64,000 nucleotides of DNA from NCBI GenBank assembly GCA_964464375.1, contig CAYXFU010000002.1, positions 124,001 to 188,000 on the forward strand. The letters run 5' to 3'. The notes under the pieces were generated by a model that worked only from the letters and a program-made list of their open reading frames with translations, made no database searches and was not told where the DNA came from. Shown piece after piece: positions 8,343 to 17,343 of this stretch; within the stretch, counting starts at the first letter, position 1; every line of letters begins with the position of its first letter. Made by a program: the position numbers and the translations under genes. Source of the DNA: CAIOZA01 sp964464375. Its GTDB lineage: Bacteria > Bacteroidota > Ignavibacteria > Kapaibacteriales > UBA2268.

Positions 8343-9494
8343 TTGAAAAATATACTTTATATATGGAAAGATAAGTATCCTTGGGATGTTAGAACCGAAA
8401 AGATTTGCAGATCTCTTGCCGATAATGGTTTTTCAGTTACTCTCTTATGCAGATGGAAACCAGGGGAGCTAAAAGAAGAAAAAATAGATAATTTCTATGT
8501 ACGTAGAGTTGGATATCAAAAGAATTCGATTAAATCTACTCCTGTTTCATTCAATCCATATTGGCGTAATGCAATCAAGTCTGCAATTATTGACTTCAAA
8601 CCAAACCTAATTATTGCAAGGGATATTCTTTTAGCTGAGGCTTCAGCAAGGATTTCTCATGAACACAATATACCAACTATCATTGATATGGCAGAGAATT
8701 ATCCTGCTGCTATGAAAGGGTGGGATAAATATCGTAAAAGCTTATGGCGAAGAATCGCAGTTCACTATCTTGATTTACCAGAAATAGTTGAACGCTCATC
8801 AGTCAGATTTGCTGATGGAATTATTACCGTTTGCGAAGAACAAATTGATCGGTTGGTAAAAGATTATGATTATGACCGGCAAAAAACTGAGATTGTAATG
8901 AATACATCTTCGATTGAAGAAATAAAAAAATCCGATAAAAGGAATCAATTCTTGACTTTCGGTCATCATGGATTTATGAGTGCCGAAAAAGGAATAGAGA
9001 CTTTTCTCAAGGGCTTTATTCTTGCGGCACAAAAAAATAAGGATATAAAACTACTACTTGCTGGAGATGGAGAGTGCTACCCGAGTATTAAAGCTCTGGC
9101 TGAAACTTCCGGTATAAATGATAGAATTACTCTAATGGGGAAATTCCAAAACGATCAGTTATCTGAAATTTTAAACGCAATTGACATCGGTATCATACCT
9201 TATCAGATAAATGCATTTAATAATACTACTTTACATAATAAACTTTTCGATTATCTGTCCTACGGGAAACCTGTACTTGCATCTAATATGATACCTACTC
9301 AGAAAATAATACTGTCCACTAACTCTGGAAATACGTATGATTTATCTTCTCCTGAGAAAGTAAGAGATGCAATCACTGACTATTTATCCAGAGATTTAGT
9401 AAAATATTCCGAGAATTCTGCGAGTGCTTTCAATAAATACAATTGGTCAATTGACAAAAAAAGATTAATTAATTTCGTTAATAAATATTTGTGA
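8343..9494 (+). CDS. Family 4 glycosyltransferase
   Basis: The 383-residue protein has the two-Rossmann-domain GT-B fold of family 4. The N-terminal acceptor domain starts NILYIWKDKYPWDVRTEK and holds IIDMAENYPA; the C-terminal donor domain has FGHHGFMSAEKGIETFL, LLLAGDGE, ITLMGKFQNDQLSEIL and the nucleotide-sugar motif region NTTLHNKLFDYLSYGKPVLAS, where Asp replaces the more common Glu of FEYM. The start is a TTG five bases after the dedA stop; I see no ATG, GTG or strong Shine-Dalgarno that fits better. It is followed closely by the Nudix and GT2 genes, forming a second small glycan-building unit. Substrates cannot be inferred. Confidence 0.88.
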   Translation: MKNILYIWKDKYPWDVRTEKICRSLADNGFSVTLLCRWKPGELKEEKIDNFYVRRVGYQKNSIKSTPVSFNPYWRNAIKSAIIDFKPNLIIARDILLAEASARISHEHNIPTIIDMAENYPAAMKGWDKYRKSLWRRIAVHYLDLPEIVERSSVRFADGIITVCEEQIDRLVKDYDYDRQKTEIVMNTSSIEEIKKSDKRNQFLTFGHHGFMSAEKGIETFLKGFILAAQKNKDIKLLLAGDGECYPSIKALAETSGINDRITLMGKFQNDQLSEILNAIDIGIIPYQINAFNNTTLHNKLFDYLSYGKPVLASNMIPTQKIILSTNSGNTYDLSSPEKVRDAITDYLSRDLVKYSENSASAFNKYNWSIDKKRLINFVNKYL

Positions 9495-9501
9495 CCCATA
9501 A

Positions 9502-9978
9502 ATGCCTGGAATTCATTCAAATACCATTCAATTGCACATAGCAATAAAAGTAGATCAGACTTGGGAATTCTTATTACTCCATAGATCTGTTGACAGGGAT
9601 GTTTATCCTAATGTTTGGCAGGTTGTTACTGGTAAAATTGAGGATGGTGAAACTGCAATAAATGCTTCTATCAGAGAGTTGGGCGAAGAAACTGGTATTT
9701 ATAACTATGATGGACTATATACTATTCCTTATGTTGCATCTTTCTTTGATCCCAATATTGATAAAATCAGTTTAGTACCTGTATTTGGGATAATTCTAAT
9801 GAATAAGCCGGTGGTTACTTTATCTGATGAACATCAAAATTATAAATGGGTGAATTTCGAGGAATGCCTACCAAAACTTTCTATACCATCACATAGAGAA
9901 GGCACGAGAATTTTCAAAGAATATATTTTAGATGAAAATGATAGGTCAATGTTCCAGTTAACCAGAGAAAATTCATAA
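9502..9978 (+). CDS. Nudix hydrolase (NudB-like)
   Basis: A 158-residue protein with a complete Nudix box, GKIEDGETAINASI followed by RELGEETGI (residues 44-66), with all catalytic Glu residues in place. The flanking FLLLHRSVDRDVYPNVWQ and downstream SFFDP pattern resemble NudB/dihydroneopterin-triphosphate or dATP pyrophosphatases, which remove pyrophosphate from nucleotides or nucleotide-like substrates. It begins seven bases after the GT4 stop and its own stop overlaps the next GT2 start by one base (TAATG), so it is translated within a glycosyltransferase operon. A nucleotide-sugar substrate is therefore conceivable, but the sequence does not show it. Family certain, substrate uncertain. 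Confidence 0.9.
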   Translation: MPGIHSNTIQLHIAIKVDQTWEFLLLHRSVDRDVYPNVWQVVTGKIEDGETAINASIRELGEETGIYNYDGLYTIPYVASFFDPNIDKISLVPVFGIILMNKPVVTLSDEHQNYKWVNFEECLPKLSIPSHREGTRIFKEYILDENDRSMFQLTRENS

Positions 9979-10832
9979 TGATAAAAGTAGCATCTGTTGT
10001 AATTACATTTAACAGAATCAATTTTCTGAAAGAAATCATTGATGCAATAAGGGATCAAACTAGAAAACCTGATGCAATTATTGTCGTTAACAATTCCAGC
10101 TCGGATGGAACTCTCGAATGGCTTTCTCAGCAGGATGATCTGATTGTAGTAACCCAAGATAATGTTGGATCTTCGGGAGGACAATATACCGGAATAAAGA
10201 AAGCTTATGATTTAGGTTTTGACTGGATCTGGACTATGGATGATGATGTTGTCCCCGATGAAAAATGTCTTGAAATTCTTTTTGATGATGAAGAAGAATC
10301 AATAATTAGAACACCTCTTAGATTTACTCCTGATGGAAGCCCATTCGAGAATGACGCATTAACCTATAATCTAACAAATCCATTCAGAAGTATTTGGAAT
10401 GATGTCCTTTCCAAAGATTTGTTGAACGAGTCAAAGATTCCAGCTGTTGGTATAACTTTTGAAGGACCTCTATTTCACAGGTCATTGGTTGAAAAAATTG
10501 GCTTGCCGGAGAAGAAGATATTTATTTTTGGTGATGATACCGAATTCTTCATCAGGGCTTGGAAAACTGGATGGAAAATATTTGTTTATCGTGATGCAAA
10601 ATTGAACAGAAAACTAAATCCTGAAACCGATCTTACAAAGTTTACATGGAAAACGTATTATATGATTAGGAATATAATTGCTATTGATGTTCTTCATGGA
10701 AATTTAGCTGTTCGACTTATTCGCCCTTTTGGATATCTGCTAAGATGGCTTAATCGTGCAAAAACTCCTGATGATAAAAAGATAGTTTGGAAAGCATTCG
10801 TAGATGGTTATTTTTACAAAAGTATTAATTAA
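9978..10832 (+). CDS. Family 2 glycosyltransferase (rhamnosyl/galactofuranosyl-type)
   Basis: The 284-residue GT-A protein opens with SVVITFNRINFLKEIIDAI and carries VVNNSSSDGTLEWL, the donor-site NVGSSGGQYTGIKKAY and a triple-Asp metal motif WTMDDDVVPDE near residue 92; GDDTEFFIRAWKTGWK near 178 marks the acceptor half. This combination is typical of GT2 enzymes that add rhamnose or galactofuranose (GlfT2-like) to a lipid-linked glycan on the cytoplasmic face. It overlaps the Nudix gene by one base. The unit apparently ends here; no hairpin terminator is obvious in the 87 bases to the next gene. Sugar specificity is inferred by family only. Confidence 0.88.
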   Translation: MIKVASVVITFNRINFLKEIIDAIRDQTRKPDAIIVVNNSSSDGTLEWLSQQDDLIVVTQDNVGSSGGQYTGIKKAYDLGFDWIWTMDDDVVPDEKCLEILFDDEEESIIRTPLRFTPDGSPFENDALTYNLTNPFRSIWNDVLSKDLLNESKIPAVGITFEGPLFHRSLVEKIGLPEKKIFIFGDDTEFFIRAWKTGWKIFVYRDAKLNRKLNPETDLTKFTWKTYYMIRNIIAIDVLHGNLAVRLIRPFGYLLRWLNRAKTPDDKKIVWKAFVDGYFYKSIN

Positions 10833-10931
10833 ATCCTACCTAATTCTATTCTGTAAATAAGCTTACATTTATGGCATAATTTTGGCTATTATTATCCTAA
10901 ATTTATTAATTCATAAATTATGGATATAATT

Positions 10932-11993
10932 ATGCGAAAACATATAACAGGTTTATTCCTCATACTGCTTTATGGCATCTCTCTGCATGCGGCTCAGAGT
11001 GTGCTACCTGTGGCAACTGTTACAGAAAAGCTTCCAATATTCGCAGATCTGTCAAAAAGAGATTTATCCGACTCGTTAGTTAAATACTCAATTGTTGCCA
11101 ACAAATTGGAAACTCAGATTAAATCTTTGAACACAATTCCAATTTCTTCAGTTCCAAAGCTTCCGGACAAGATATCAAGAATGAGAATCAAGGATCTGAG
11201 AACAAAGACAGAAGAATTCTATCAAGCGGCTAGAAGTCTCCAGGAACAGGTGGTTACTATTTCTCCAACTGATGTCATGATTCTTCAGGATATGCTGACA
11301 AATAAAGAAAAAGAAATGCGCGATAGTGCTATCAATTGCTATAAGGACAAGATTAAGATTTACGAAGATGAACGTCGCCAGATGAATAAGTTCTATAATT
11401 CAATCAAAGAATCAAAATTGAATGAACTCTTCAAAAATAGTGTAAACGTGTTTTCAGCCTCAGTTTTTGGAAAAAACTTTTTCATGTCTGATTCCAGATT
11501 GGAGCACGATATAACAATTGGTACAAGGCTTGAGTTAAGCCTTTATCCCATAATAAATTCTGCAGATTTTGTTGAAATTTGGGGAGAATATCAGAAACCT
11601 AGATTTAACACTATTGACCAAATAAACTCTATTGAATGGAATGTTAATCAATATTCGCTAGGCTTGAATCTTCGTGTGCCTTTCAGATGGGATATGAAGT
11701 ATTTTAATCTGGGCTTTCGTGGTGGATTCGGTTATTACTGGGGAGACTCAAGAATCTATAATGGAAGTATTGATAAGACTGATTGGCGTGGTTATCTTGT
11801 AAATTTTGAAATGGACTTAATGAAATATACCTGGTTCTATCCTCTCGATGTATATTTCAATTACTCCATTCATTATCCAACAAAAAGTGCAGTTTTCGTT
11901 ACACCAAATGAAATTATCGATCTAAATAAAAATACATATACTAGCTTTGCTATTGGACTTAGAATCTGCCTTTGGTGGCAAGATCAATATTAA
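10932..11993 (+). CDS. Exported protein of unknown function, coiled coil plus barrel-like C-terminus
   Basis: I do not recognise this protein. From ATG 10932 it begins MRKHITGLFLILLYGISLHA, a good Sec signal peptide; the in-frame ATG at 10920 would put an acidic MDII in front and is less likely. Residues about 30-160 are charged and probably helical or coiled coil (LSDSLVKYSIVANKLETQI, KEKEMRDSAINCYKDKIK). The last half has beta-strand-like alternation with many aromatic residues (YFNLGFRGGFGYYWGDSR, FAIGLRICLWWQDQY), as in small outer-membrane barrels. A periplasmic helical domain attached to a barrel is the simplest reading. It is followed 29 bases later by a secreted TPR-LRR protein, so the two may act together at the envelope. 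Confidence 0.75.
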   Translation: MRKHITGLFLILLYGISLHAAQSVLPVATVTEKLPIFADLSKRDLSDSLVKYSIVANKLETQIKSLNTIPISSVPKLPDKISRMRIKDLRTKTEEFYQAARSLQEQVVTISPTDVMILQDMLTNKEKEMRDSAINCYKDKIKIYEDERRQMNKFYNSIKESKLNELFKNSVNVFSASVFGKNFFMSDSRLEHDITIGTRLELSLYPIINSADFVEIWGEYQKPRFNTIDQINSIEWNVNQYSLGLNLRVPFRWDMKYFNLGFRGGFGYYWGDSRIYNGSIDKTDWRGYLVNFEMDLMKYTWFYPLDVYFNYSIHYPTKSAVFVTPNEIIDLNKNTYTSFAIGLRICLWWQDQY

Positions 11994-12022
11994 AATCAGT
12001 AAATAATTAACAGGAACAGAAC

Positions 12023-13006
12023 ATGAAAACATTATTCATATTATTAATAGCATTTATCATTTCAACGACTAATATATTTCCTCAAAGGGATAATCTCGAA
12101 CTTGGAATAAGATATCTTAAACTTGGCAATACTTATCGTGAAGCTAAGGATTATACTAAGAGCAAAGAGTATCTCAATAAGGGGCTCGAGATTGTAATGA
12201 AACAAAATAACAAATACTGGATCGCAACCTCGAAAGAATATATGGGATATCTTTATAGAGACTGGGGAATCGAATTGAATAAGACTGAATATCTCCAGCG
12301 ATCAAAGGAGTACTTACAGGATGCTTTTGTCCAGTTTTCAAAAATAATAAAACAACCCGATGGAAGTGAAGTAGCAACCAGAATGGTCCTCGAGAATCTG
12401 AATTATATTCTTGACGAAATGAATGGTTTATCAAAATCTGATGATCAGAAAATTGATCAAAAAGAAAATAAGTATATTATGAATGGATTGAGATATTTAG
12501 CTCGGAATCAGAATGACAAAGCTCGTGAAGAATTTGAAAAAGCTTTAAAAGTCAATCCTAACTCTTCAATAGCCAATTATTTGATCGGTCTTACTGAATT
12601 ACCTTACACTGGAGCTGTAGATACAGAAAAAACATCCAAAAAGGGGAGAGTTTACACTAGTCTTGACGAGGTTAGAGCTGAAAGTCCAATGCAGGTTGTC
12701 AGACTTGATTTATCGGATAAAGAATTGAAGAATTTTCCCGGAGATATTTATGATCTTAAAAATTTGGAATATCTTAATCTATCAAATAATGAATTAACAA
12801 AATTACCAGATGATATTTGTGATTTCAGAAAATTGAAAGAACTAAATTTATCAAATAACGATATTTCCAAGTTACCGGAATGTCTTTATAAAATGAAAAG
12901 CTTAGAAGTGCTCTATGTTCAAGGTAATGATATCCCTGTCAGTCAGATTCTGAATCTAAAGGACAGGCTTCCCAGTGTTCAGATTATAATGGATAAGGAA
13001 GAGTAG
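12023..13006 (+). CDS. Exported TPR and leucine-rich repeat protein
   Basis: A 327-residue protein with a Sec signal peptide (residues 1-20, MKTLFILLIAFIISTTNIFP then Q). The middle holds helical tetratricopeptide-type pairs (GIRYLKLGNTYREAKDYTKS, and GLRYLARNQNDKAREEFEKA with KVNPNSSIANYL). The C-terminal part, about residues 230-305, contains four leucine-rich repeats of 23 residues with the LxxLxLSxNxLxxLPxxI pattern (VVRLDLSDKELKNFPGDI, YLNLSNNELTKLPDDI, ELNLSNNDISKLPECL, VLYVQGNDIPVSQIL). Both repeat types bind proteins, so an extracytoplasmic adaptor is likely, but no enzyme domain is seen. An AGGA-type ribosome site lies upstream. It follows the previous envelope gene by 29 bases. Confidence 0.8.
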   Translation: MKTLFILLIAFIISTTNIFPQRDNLELGIRYLKLGNTYREAKDYTKSKEYLNKGLEIVMKQNNKYWIATSKEYMGYLYRDWGIELNKTEYLQRSKEYLQDAFVQFSKIIKQPDGSEVATRMVLENLNYILDEMNGLSKSDDQKIDQKENKYIMNGLRYLARNQNDKAREEFEKALKVNPNSSIANYLIGLTELPYTGAVDTEKTSKKGRVYTSLDEVRAESPMQVVRLDLSDKELKNFPGDIYDLKNLEYLNLSNNELTKLPDDICDFRKLKELNLSNNDISKLPECLYKMKSLEVLYVQGNDIPVSQILNLKDRLPSVQIIMDKEE

Positions 13007-13256
13007 CAACATCGCTATTTAATTAACGAATTCTGGATAAAGTATTAAAAAATATAAAAAAAGTAAGATTTATCTTGTTTGTACACAATGTTATTTCTTA
13101 AATTGCATACTTGAAATTGACAAATTTATAAAATAGTATTTGGTTATGGATTAAAAAACAGTTTGTATCATTTGTGTTGGGAATTAGATTTCCTGGCTGA
13201 TCATCTGTTTTTTTTATTTATAACCCCAAAACAATTTATTAATTAGGAGTTATAGT

Positions 13257-14543
13257 ATGGTTAACGAAGCATTTAATCCGTTCAAAATGGCACAGCAGCA
13301 ATTCGATGCAGTAGCCGAAAAATTAGGTTTAGACCAAGCAACAAGAGAATTTCTACGTAATCCCGATCGTGAATATCATTTTAATATTCCAATTAGAATG
13401 GACGATGGTTCTTATAAGGTTTTTAGAGGATTCCGTTGCCAGCATAGCGATGCTCGCGGCCCTGCAAAAGGTGGTATCCGCTTCCATCCACAAGAAACAA
13501 TTGATACTGTCAAAGCTTTATCAATGTGGATGACTTGGAAAACAGCTGTAGTTGACATCCCTCTTGGTGGTGGTAAGGGTGGTGTAATTTGCGATCCTCA
13601 CAACTTATCAATGAGAGAACAAGAAGCCATTTGTCGTGGTTGGGTACGTCAGATTGCACGCAATGTTGGTCCATTACAGGATGTTCCAGCACCTGATGTT
13701 ATGACAACAGGACAACACATGGTATGGATGCTTGATGAGTACGAACGAATTACAGGAATGAAGTCACCAGGTTTCATAACTGGTAAACCACTCGGTATGG
13801 GAGGTTCACTCGGCAGAACAGAAGCTACAGGCTATGGAGCTATTTATTGCACAAGAGAAGCATTAAAAGAACTAGGTATAGATATTACAAAAACAACAGC
13901 TTCTTTCCAAGGCTTCGGTAACGTAAGCCAGTATGCCGTTGATCTTTATACTCAATACGGTGGTAAAGCTATTGCTGTTTCATGTTGGGATAACAAAGAG
14001 CAGAAGTCCTACACATATCGCAAATTAGATGGTATTAAAAAGACCGATCTTATGGCAATCACAAACCGTTTTGGTGAAATCGACAGACAAAAAGCTCAGG
14101 ATATGGGCTTCGACATTCTCCCGGGCGATGCTTGGATCGAACAAGATGTTGATATCCTCGTTCCAGCAGCTATCGAAAATCAGGTAAATGCAGCAACAGT
14201 CAACAAAATTCATAGCTCAGTTAAATTAATAGTTGAAGGTGCTAATGGTCCTACAACTCCTGAAGCAGACGAAGTTATCAAAGCCAAGGGAATTCTTATG
14301 ATTCCTGACTTCCTAGCCAATGCTGGTGGAGTTACTTGTTCATATTTCGAGCAGGTACAATGTAATATGAACTACTACTGGACTAAAGAAGAAGTTCTTA
14401 CAAAGCTTGATGAGAAAATGACAGCAGCTTATAATGCAGTTTCGGAATTAGCACGCTCAAAGAAAGTTTATATGCGCGACGCAGCTTATATGATTTCAAT
14501 ATCAAGAGTTGCTGAAGCAGTTAAAATGCGTGGTTGGGTATAA
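13257..14543 (+). CDS. gdhA: Glutamate dehydrogenase (Glu/Leu/Phe/Val dehydrogenase family)
   Basis: At 428 residues this is a hexameric-type glutamate dehydrogenase. The N-terminal substrate domain has GPAKGGIRFHP and the catalytic-lysine region MTWKTAVVDIPLGGGKGG, then QDVPAPDVMT; the C-terminal Rossmann domain has GFGNVSQYAVDLY and ends with DFLANAGGVTCSYFEQVQ. It interconverts glutamate and 2-oxoglutarate plus ammonium in the cytoplasm, usually with NAD in this subgroup; leucine dehydrogenase-like specificity is less likely given the conserved Lys and Ser/Gly pattern. An AGGAG ribosome site precedes the ATG and a strong terminator follows, so it is probably a single-gene unit. The codon use looks more regular than that of neighbours, as expected for a highly expressed gene. 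Confidence 0.93.
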   Translation: MVNEAFNPFKMAQQQFDAVAEKLGLDQATREFLRNPDREYHFNIPIRMDDGSYKVFRGFRCQHSDARGPAKGGIRFHPQETIDTVKALSMWMTWKTAVVDIPLGGGKGGVICDPHNLSMREQEAICRGWVRQIARNVGPLQDVPAPDVMTTGQHMVWMLDEYERITGMKSPGFITGKPLGMGGSLGRTEATGYGAIYCTREALKELGIDITKTTASFQGFGNVSQYAVDLYTQYGGKAIAVSCWDNKEQKSYTYRKLDGIKKTDLMAITNRFGEIDRQKAQDMGFDILPGDAWIEQDVDILVPAAIENQVNAATVNKIHSSVKLIVEGANGPTTPEADEVIKAKGILMIPDFLANAGGVTCSYFEQVQCNMNYYWTKEEVLTKLDEKMTAAYNAVSELARSKKVYMRDAAYMISISRVAEAVKMRGWV

Positions 14544-14573
14544 TACTTTAATCGAATTTATTGACTTAATTTT

Positions 14574-14600
14574 AAGGGTTGCAAGATTGCAACCCTTTTT
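14574..14600 (+). terminator. Rho-independent terminator after glutamate dehydrogenase
   Basis: AAGGGTTGC (14574-14582) pairs with GCAACCCTT (14589-14597) around a short AAGATT loop, followed by a T run to 14600. Confidence 0.92.
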
Positions 14601-14704
14601 ATATACTTAAATCTAGTTCTTGTAATTTCTTAACTTTAACCATAATCTTTTTACCTCCCTATAGTAATTAATTTTAAATTAATTTGAATTGATAAAAAAA
14701 ATAA

Positions 14705-14735
14705 TTTGTATAAATCATAAATTTATTTAAATTTG
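14705..14735 (+). promoter_or_regulatory. Predicted Bacteroidota-type promoter of the nos cluster
   Basis: TTTG at 14705-14708, exactly 19 bases, then TAAATTTG at 14728-14735. This fits the known Bacteroidetes primary promoter pattern (TTTG at -33, TAnnTTTG at -7). It lies 58 bases before the cytochrome gene start. The same TAAATTTG element precedes both tRNAs here. I found no clear FNR-type palindrome next to it. Confidence 0.6.
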
Positions 14736-14793
14736 TAACATAGTTTATAAGCAGACAAAAATATCTGATTTAAAATATATAAATGGAGAATTT

Positions 14794-15234
14794 ATGTTTA
14801 AGAAAAATGGCTCTAAATTTAAAAACACAAAGTTATTACTTTCTGCTTTTACATTTTTATCAATCGCTTTTATTGCATCCTGCTCTGGTGGTGGAGAGGG
14901 TGAGTTTACTGTAATTAAAGGAGCTGAAATAGGTCCCTTTAATCAGGCACAAGCAACCATGGGAAAAAAGATTTTTTCCGAGAAATGTGCAGCATGTCAC
15001 AAATATGATATAAAACTTGTAGGTCCTCCTTTGGGGAATATTGTTAAAAGACGTTCAGTTGATTACATTCTTAGTCAGATTCTTCATCCTGATAAAATGA
15101 TTGCCAATAACGATACAACCAAAGCACTTTTAGCAAAGTACTTAACTCAAATGCCAAATCAGCATTTAAATATGATTGAAGCAAAAGCAGTTTTCATGCA
15201 TCTTACAGATGTGTCTAATGGTGGTGGGAAGTAA
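14794..15234 (+). CDS. Monohaem cytochrome c lipoprotein of the nos cluster
   Basis: The 146-residue protein has an N-terminal hydrophobic segment ending in a lipobox (AFIASC, Cys near residue 30), so it is probably a periplasm-facing lipoprotein. One haem c site is present, CAACH near residue 68, followed by VGPPLGNIVKRR and the likely axial Met in YLTQMPNQHL, the usual class I cytochrome c plan. In clade II nos clusters small c-type cytochromes beside nosZ are thought to feed electrons to nitrous oxide reductase; that role is inferred from position. A GGAG ribosome site precedes the ATG and the promoter lies just upstream. nosZ starts 50 bases downstream. Confidence 0.88.
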   Translation: MFKKNGSKFKNTKLLLSAFTFLSIAFIASCSGGGEGEFTVIKGAEIGPFNQAQATMGKKIFSEKCAACHKYDIKLVGPPLGNIVKRRSVDYILSQILHPDKMIANNDTTKALLAKYLTQMPNQHLNMIEAKAVFMHLTDVSNGGGK

Positions 15235-15284
15235 ACAGTATATCGAACACTAATTTATTATTTTATAATTAATATGGGATTATT

Positions 15285-17237
15285 ATGAAACGTGTTTTAT
15301 GGCTTCTTGGCTCAGTTATCATAGTTACATCTATGATTATTCTAATAACAGCCTGTCCATCAACAAAGAAAGATGGAGTCTCTTCTGATGCAGCATCTAA
15401 AGTTTATGTTGCCCCTGGTGAATTTGATGAATTGTATGGATTTTTCTCAGGTGGTTTTAGTGGTCAGATTTCTGTTTATGGACTTCCAAGTGGAAGACTC
15501 TTTCGTGTTATCCCAGTATTTTCAGTTGATCCAGAAAAAGGTTATGGATTTAATGAAGAAACAAAAGCGATGCTCAACACTTCACATGGGTTTGTTCCAT
15601 GGGACGATGCACATCATCCTGAATACTCAATGAAAGCTGGAATGCCAGATGGTAAATGGGTTTTTATAAATGGGAATAACACACCACGAGTGGCAAGAAT
15701 TGATCTTACTACTTTCAGAACCACAGAAATTATAGAATTGCCAAATAGTGCAGGAAATCACTCTTCACCATTTGGTACAGAAAATACTGAATATGTTGTA
15801 GCTGGCACAAGATTCAGTGTTCCAATTCCTAATGAAGATGTTGAAATAAGTAAATATGCTGAGAAATTCAAAGGAGCAATCTCTTTTATAAAAGTTGATC
15901 CCAATAATGGCAGTATGGATATTGCTTTTCAAATTCTAATGCCAGGATTTAACTATGATTTATCACGATCTGGTAAAGGAAAATCTCACGGTTGGAGCTT
16001 CTTCTCTATGTACAACACAGAACAATCAAGCACTATGCTTGAAGTTAATGCTAGCCAAAATGACAAGGATTTTATTGCTGCAATTAATTGGAAAAAAGCT
16101 GAGGAATATGTAAAGCAAGGAAAATTTAAAGAATTTACCTCAAGCTATGTACATAATTACATTGATCCTAATACACACATGGCTGTATCTGAAAAGAGAA
16201 ATAAAGTAAAAGTACTTATTCCTTCGGAATGCCCTGGTCTGGTTTATTTTATGCCAACACCAAAATCGCCACATGGTTGCGATGTTGATCCTACAGGTGA
16301 ATTTATTGTTGGTGGCGGCAAACTTGCAACAGTTATTCCGGTTTTTTCATTTGATAAAATGATAAAGGCAATTGGAGCAAATAAAGTTGATAAAGTTATT
16401 GATGGTATTCCTGTTCTTAATTATCAGTCAGTGATTGCTGGAGAAGTAGAGAAACCTGGTTTAGGACCTTTGCACACAGAGTTTGATGCAAATGGCTTTG
16501 CTTATACATCTATGTTTGTGTCGTCCGAGATTGTAAAATGGAGCCTAAAAGACTTTAAGGTTGTTGATAGAATTCCTACCTATTATTCAATAGGTCACTT
16601 AATGATTCCAGGGGGAAATACAGTTAAACCTTATGGTAAATATGTCATTGCTTTAAATAAAATTACAAAAGACAGATATCTTCCTACTGGACCGGAACTC
16701 TGTCAATCTGCTCAATTGTTTGATATATCTGGTGACAAGATGAAGCTGCTACTCGATTTTCCGACAATTGGTGAACCTCATTACGCATTGGCTATTCCTG
16801 CAAGTCTAATAAAAGAAAAACAATTGCAATTCTACAAGATGGAAGAGAATAAGAATCCATACAGAACCATCAAGGAAGCTGATGCAAAAGTAGTGAGGGA
16901 AGGAAATGTTGTTCATGTTTACATGACCTCAATTCGTTCTCACTTTAAACCTGACAATATTGAAGGAATAAAAGTTGGTGATGAAGTTTACTTCCATGTA
17001 ACAAATCTTGAGCAGGATTGGGATGTTCCTCACGGATTCGCTGTTATGGGTAATACTAATAGTGAGTTACTTATTATGCCTGGAGAAACAAATACCATCA
17101 AATGGTTGCCTAAAGAAGTCGGGATATTCCCTTTCTATTGTTCTGATTTCTGCTCTGCTCTTCATCAGGAAATGCAGGGTTATGTCAGAGTTTCACCTGC
17201 TAATTCAAGTGTTAAGTTATCTTGGAATAACGATTAA
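15285..17237 (+). CDS. nosZ: Nitrous oxide reductase, Sec-dependent clade II type
   Basis: This 650-residue enzyme reduces N2O to N2 in the periplasm. Seven CuZ histidines can be picked out by motif: DDAHHPEYS (two, near residues 110-111), GNHSSPFG (159), SPHGCDVD (330), PLHTEFDANG (397), YSIGHLMIPGG (437) and GEPHYAL (499). The C-terminal cupredoxin domain carries the CuA site CSDFCSALHQEM (about 618-629) plus the His of VPHGFAV (about 582). The N-terminus is a plain hydrophobic Sec signal without twin arginine, marking the clade II (atypical) group, and its cleavage region ITAC followed by PST looks like a lipobox, so the enzyme may be membrane-anchored. A large hairpin separates it from the accessory genes. 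Assignment is certain. Confidence 0.98.
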   Translation: MKRVLWLLGSVIIVTSMIILITACPSTKKDGVSSDAASKVYVAPGEFDELYGFFSGGFSGQISVYGLPSGRLFRVIPVFSVDPEKGYGFNEETKAMLNTSHGFVPWDDAHHPEYSMKAGMPDGKWVFINGNNTPRVARIDLTTFRTTEIIELPNSAGNHSSPFGTENTEYVVAGTRFSVPIPNEDVEISKYAEKFKGAISFIKVDPNNGSMDIAFQILMPGFNYDLSRSGKGKSHGWSFFSMYNTEQSSTMLEVNASQNDKDFIAAINWKKAEEYVKQGKFKEFTSSYVHNYIDPNTHMAVSEKRNKVKVLIPSECPGLVYFMPTPKSPHGCDVDPTGEFIVGGGKLATVIPVFSFDKMIKAIGANKVDKVIDGIPVLNYQSVIAGEVEKPGLGPLHTEFDANGFAYTSMFVSSEIVKWSLKDFKVVDRIPTYYSIGHLMIPGGNTVKPYGKYVIALNKITKDRYLPTGPELCQSAQLFDISGDKMKLLLDFPTIGEPHYALAIPASLIKEKQLQFYKMEENKNPYRTIKEADAKVVREGNVVHVYMTSIRSHFKPDNIEGIKVGDEVYFHVTNLEQDWDVPHGFAVMGNTNSELLIMPGETNTIKWLPKEVGIFPFYCSDFCSALHQEMQGYVRVSPANSSVKLSWNND

Positions 17238-17258
17238 TATTAAAAAATAAGTCAATAA

Positions 17259-17308
17259 TGAAAGCCGGAAATAATCTCGAAATTAAGAGATTATTTCCGG
17301 AACTTTCA
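17259..17308 (+). promoter_or_regulatory. Long intercistronic hairpin between nosZ and accessory genes
   Basis: CCGGAAATAATCTC (17265-17278) pairs perfectly with 17287-17300 around an eight-base loop; TGAAAG (17259-17264) and CTTTCA (17303-17308) extend the stem past a small internal loop. No T run follows on the plus strand, so it is not a classical terminator. It may stabilise the nosZ message or lower read-through into the accessory genes. Confidence 0.7.
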
Positions 17309-17343
17309 AAAATAAAAAAACTAAAATGATTTGATCGATTGTT

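Noticed and set aside
14640..14790. FNR/CRP-type operator before the nos genes
   Set aside because: TTGAT occurs once, but its partner half-site ATCAA is not at the right distance.
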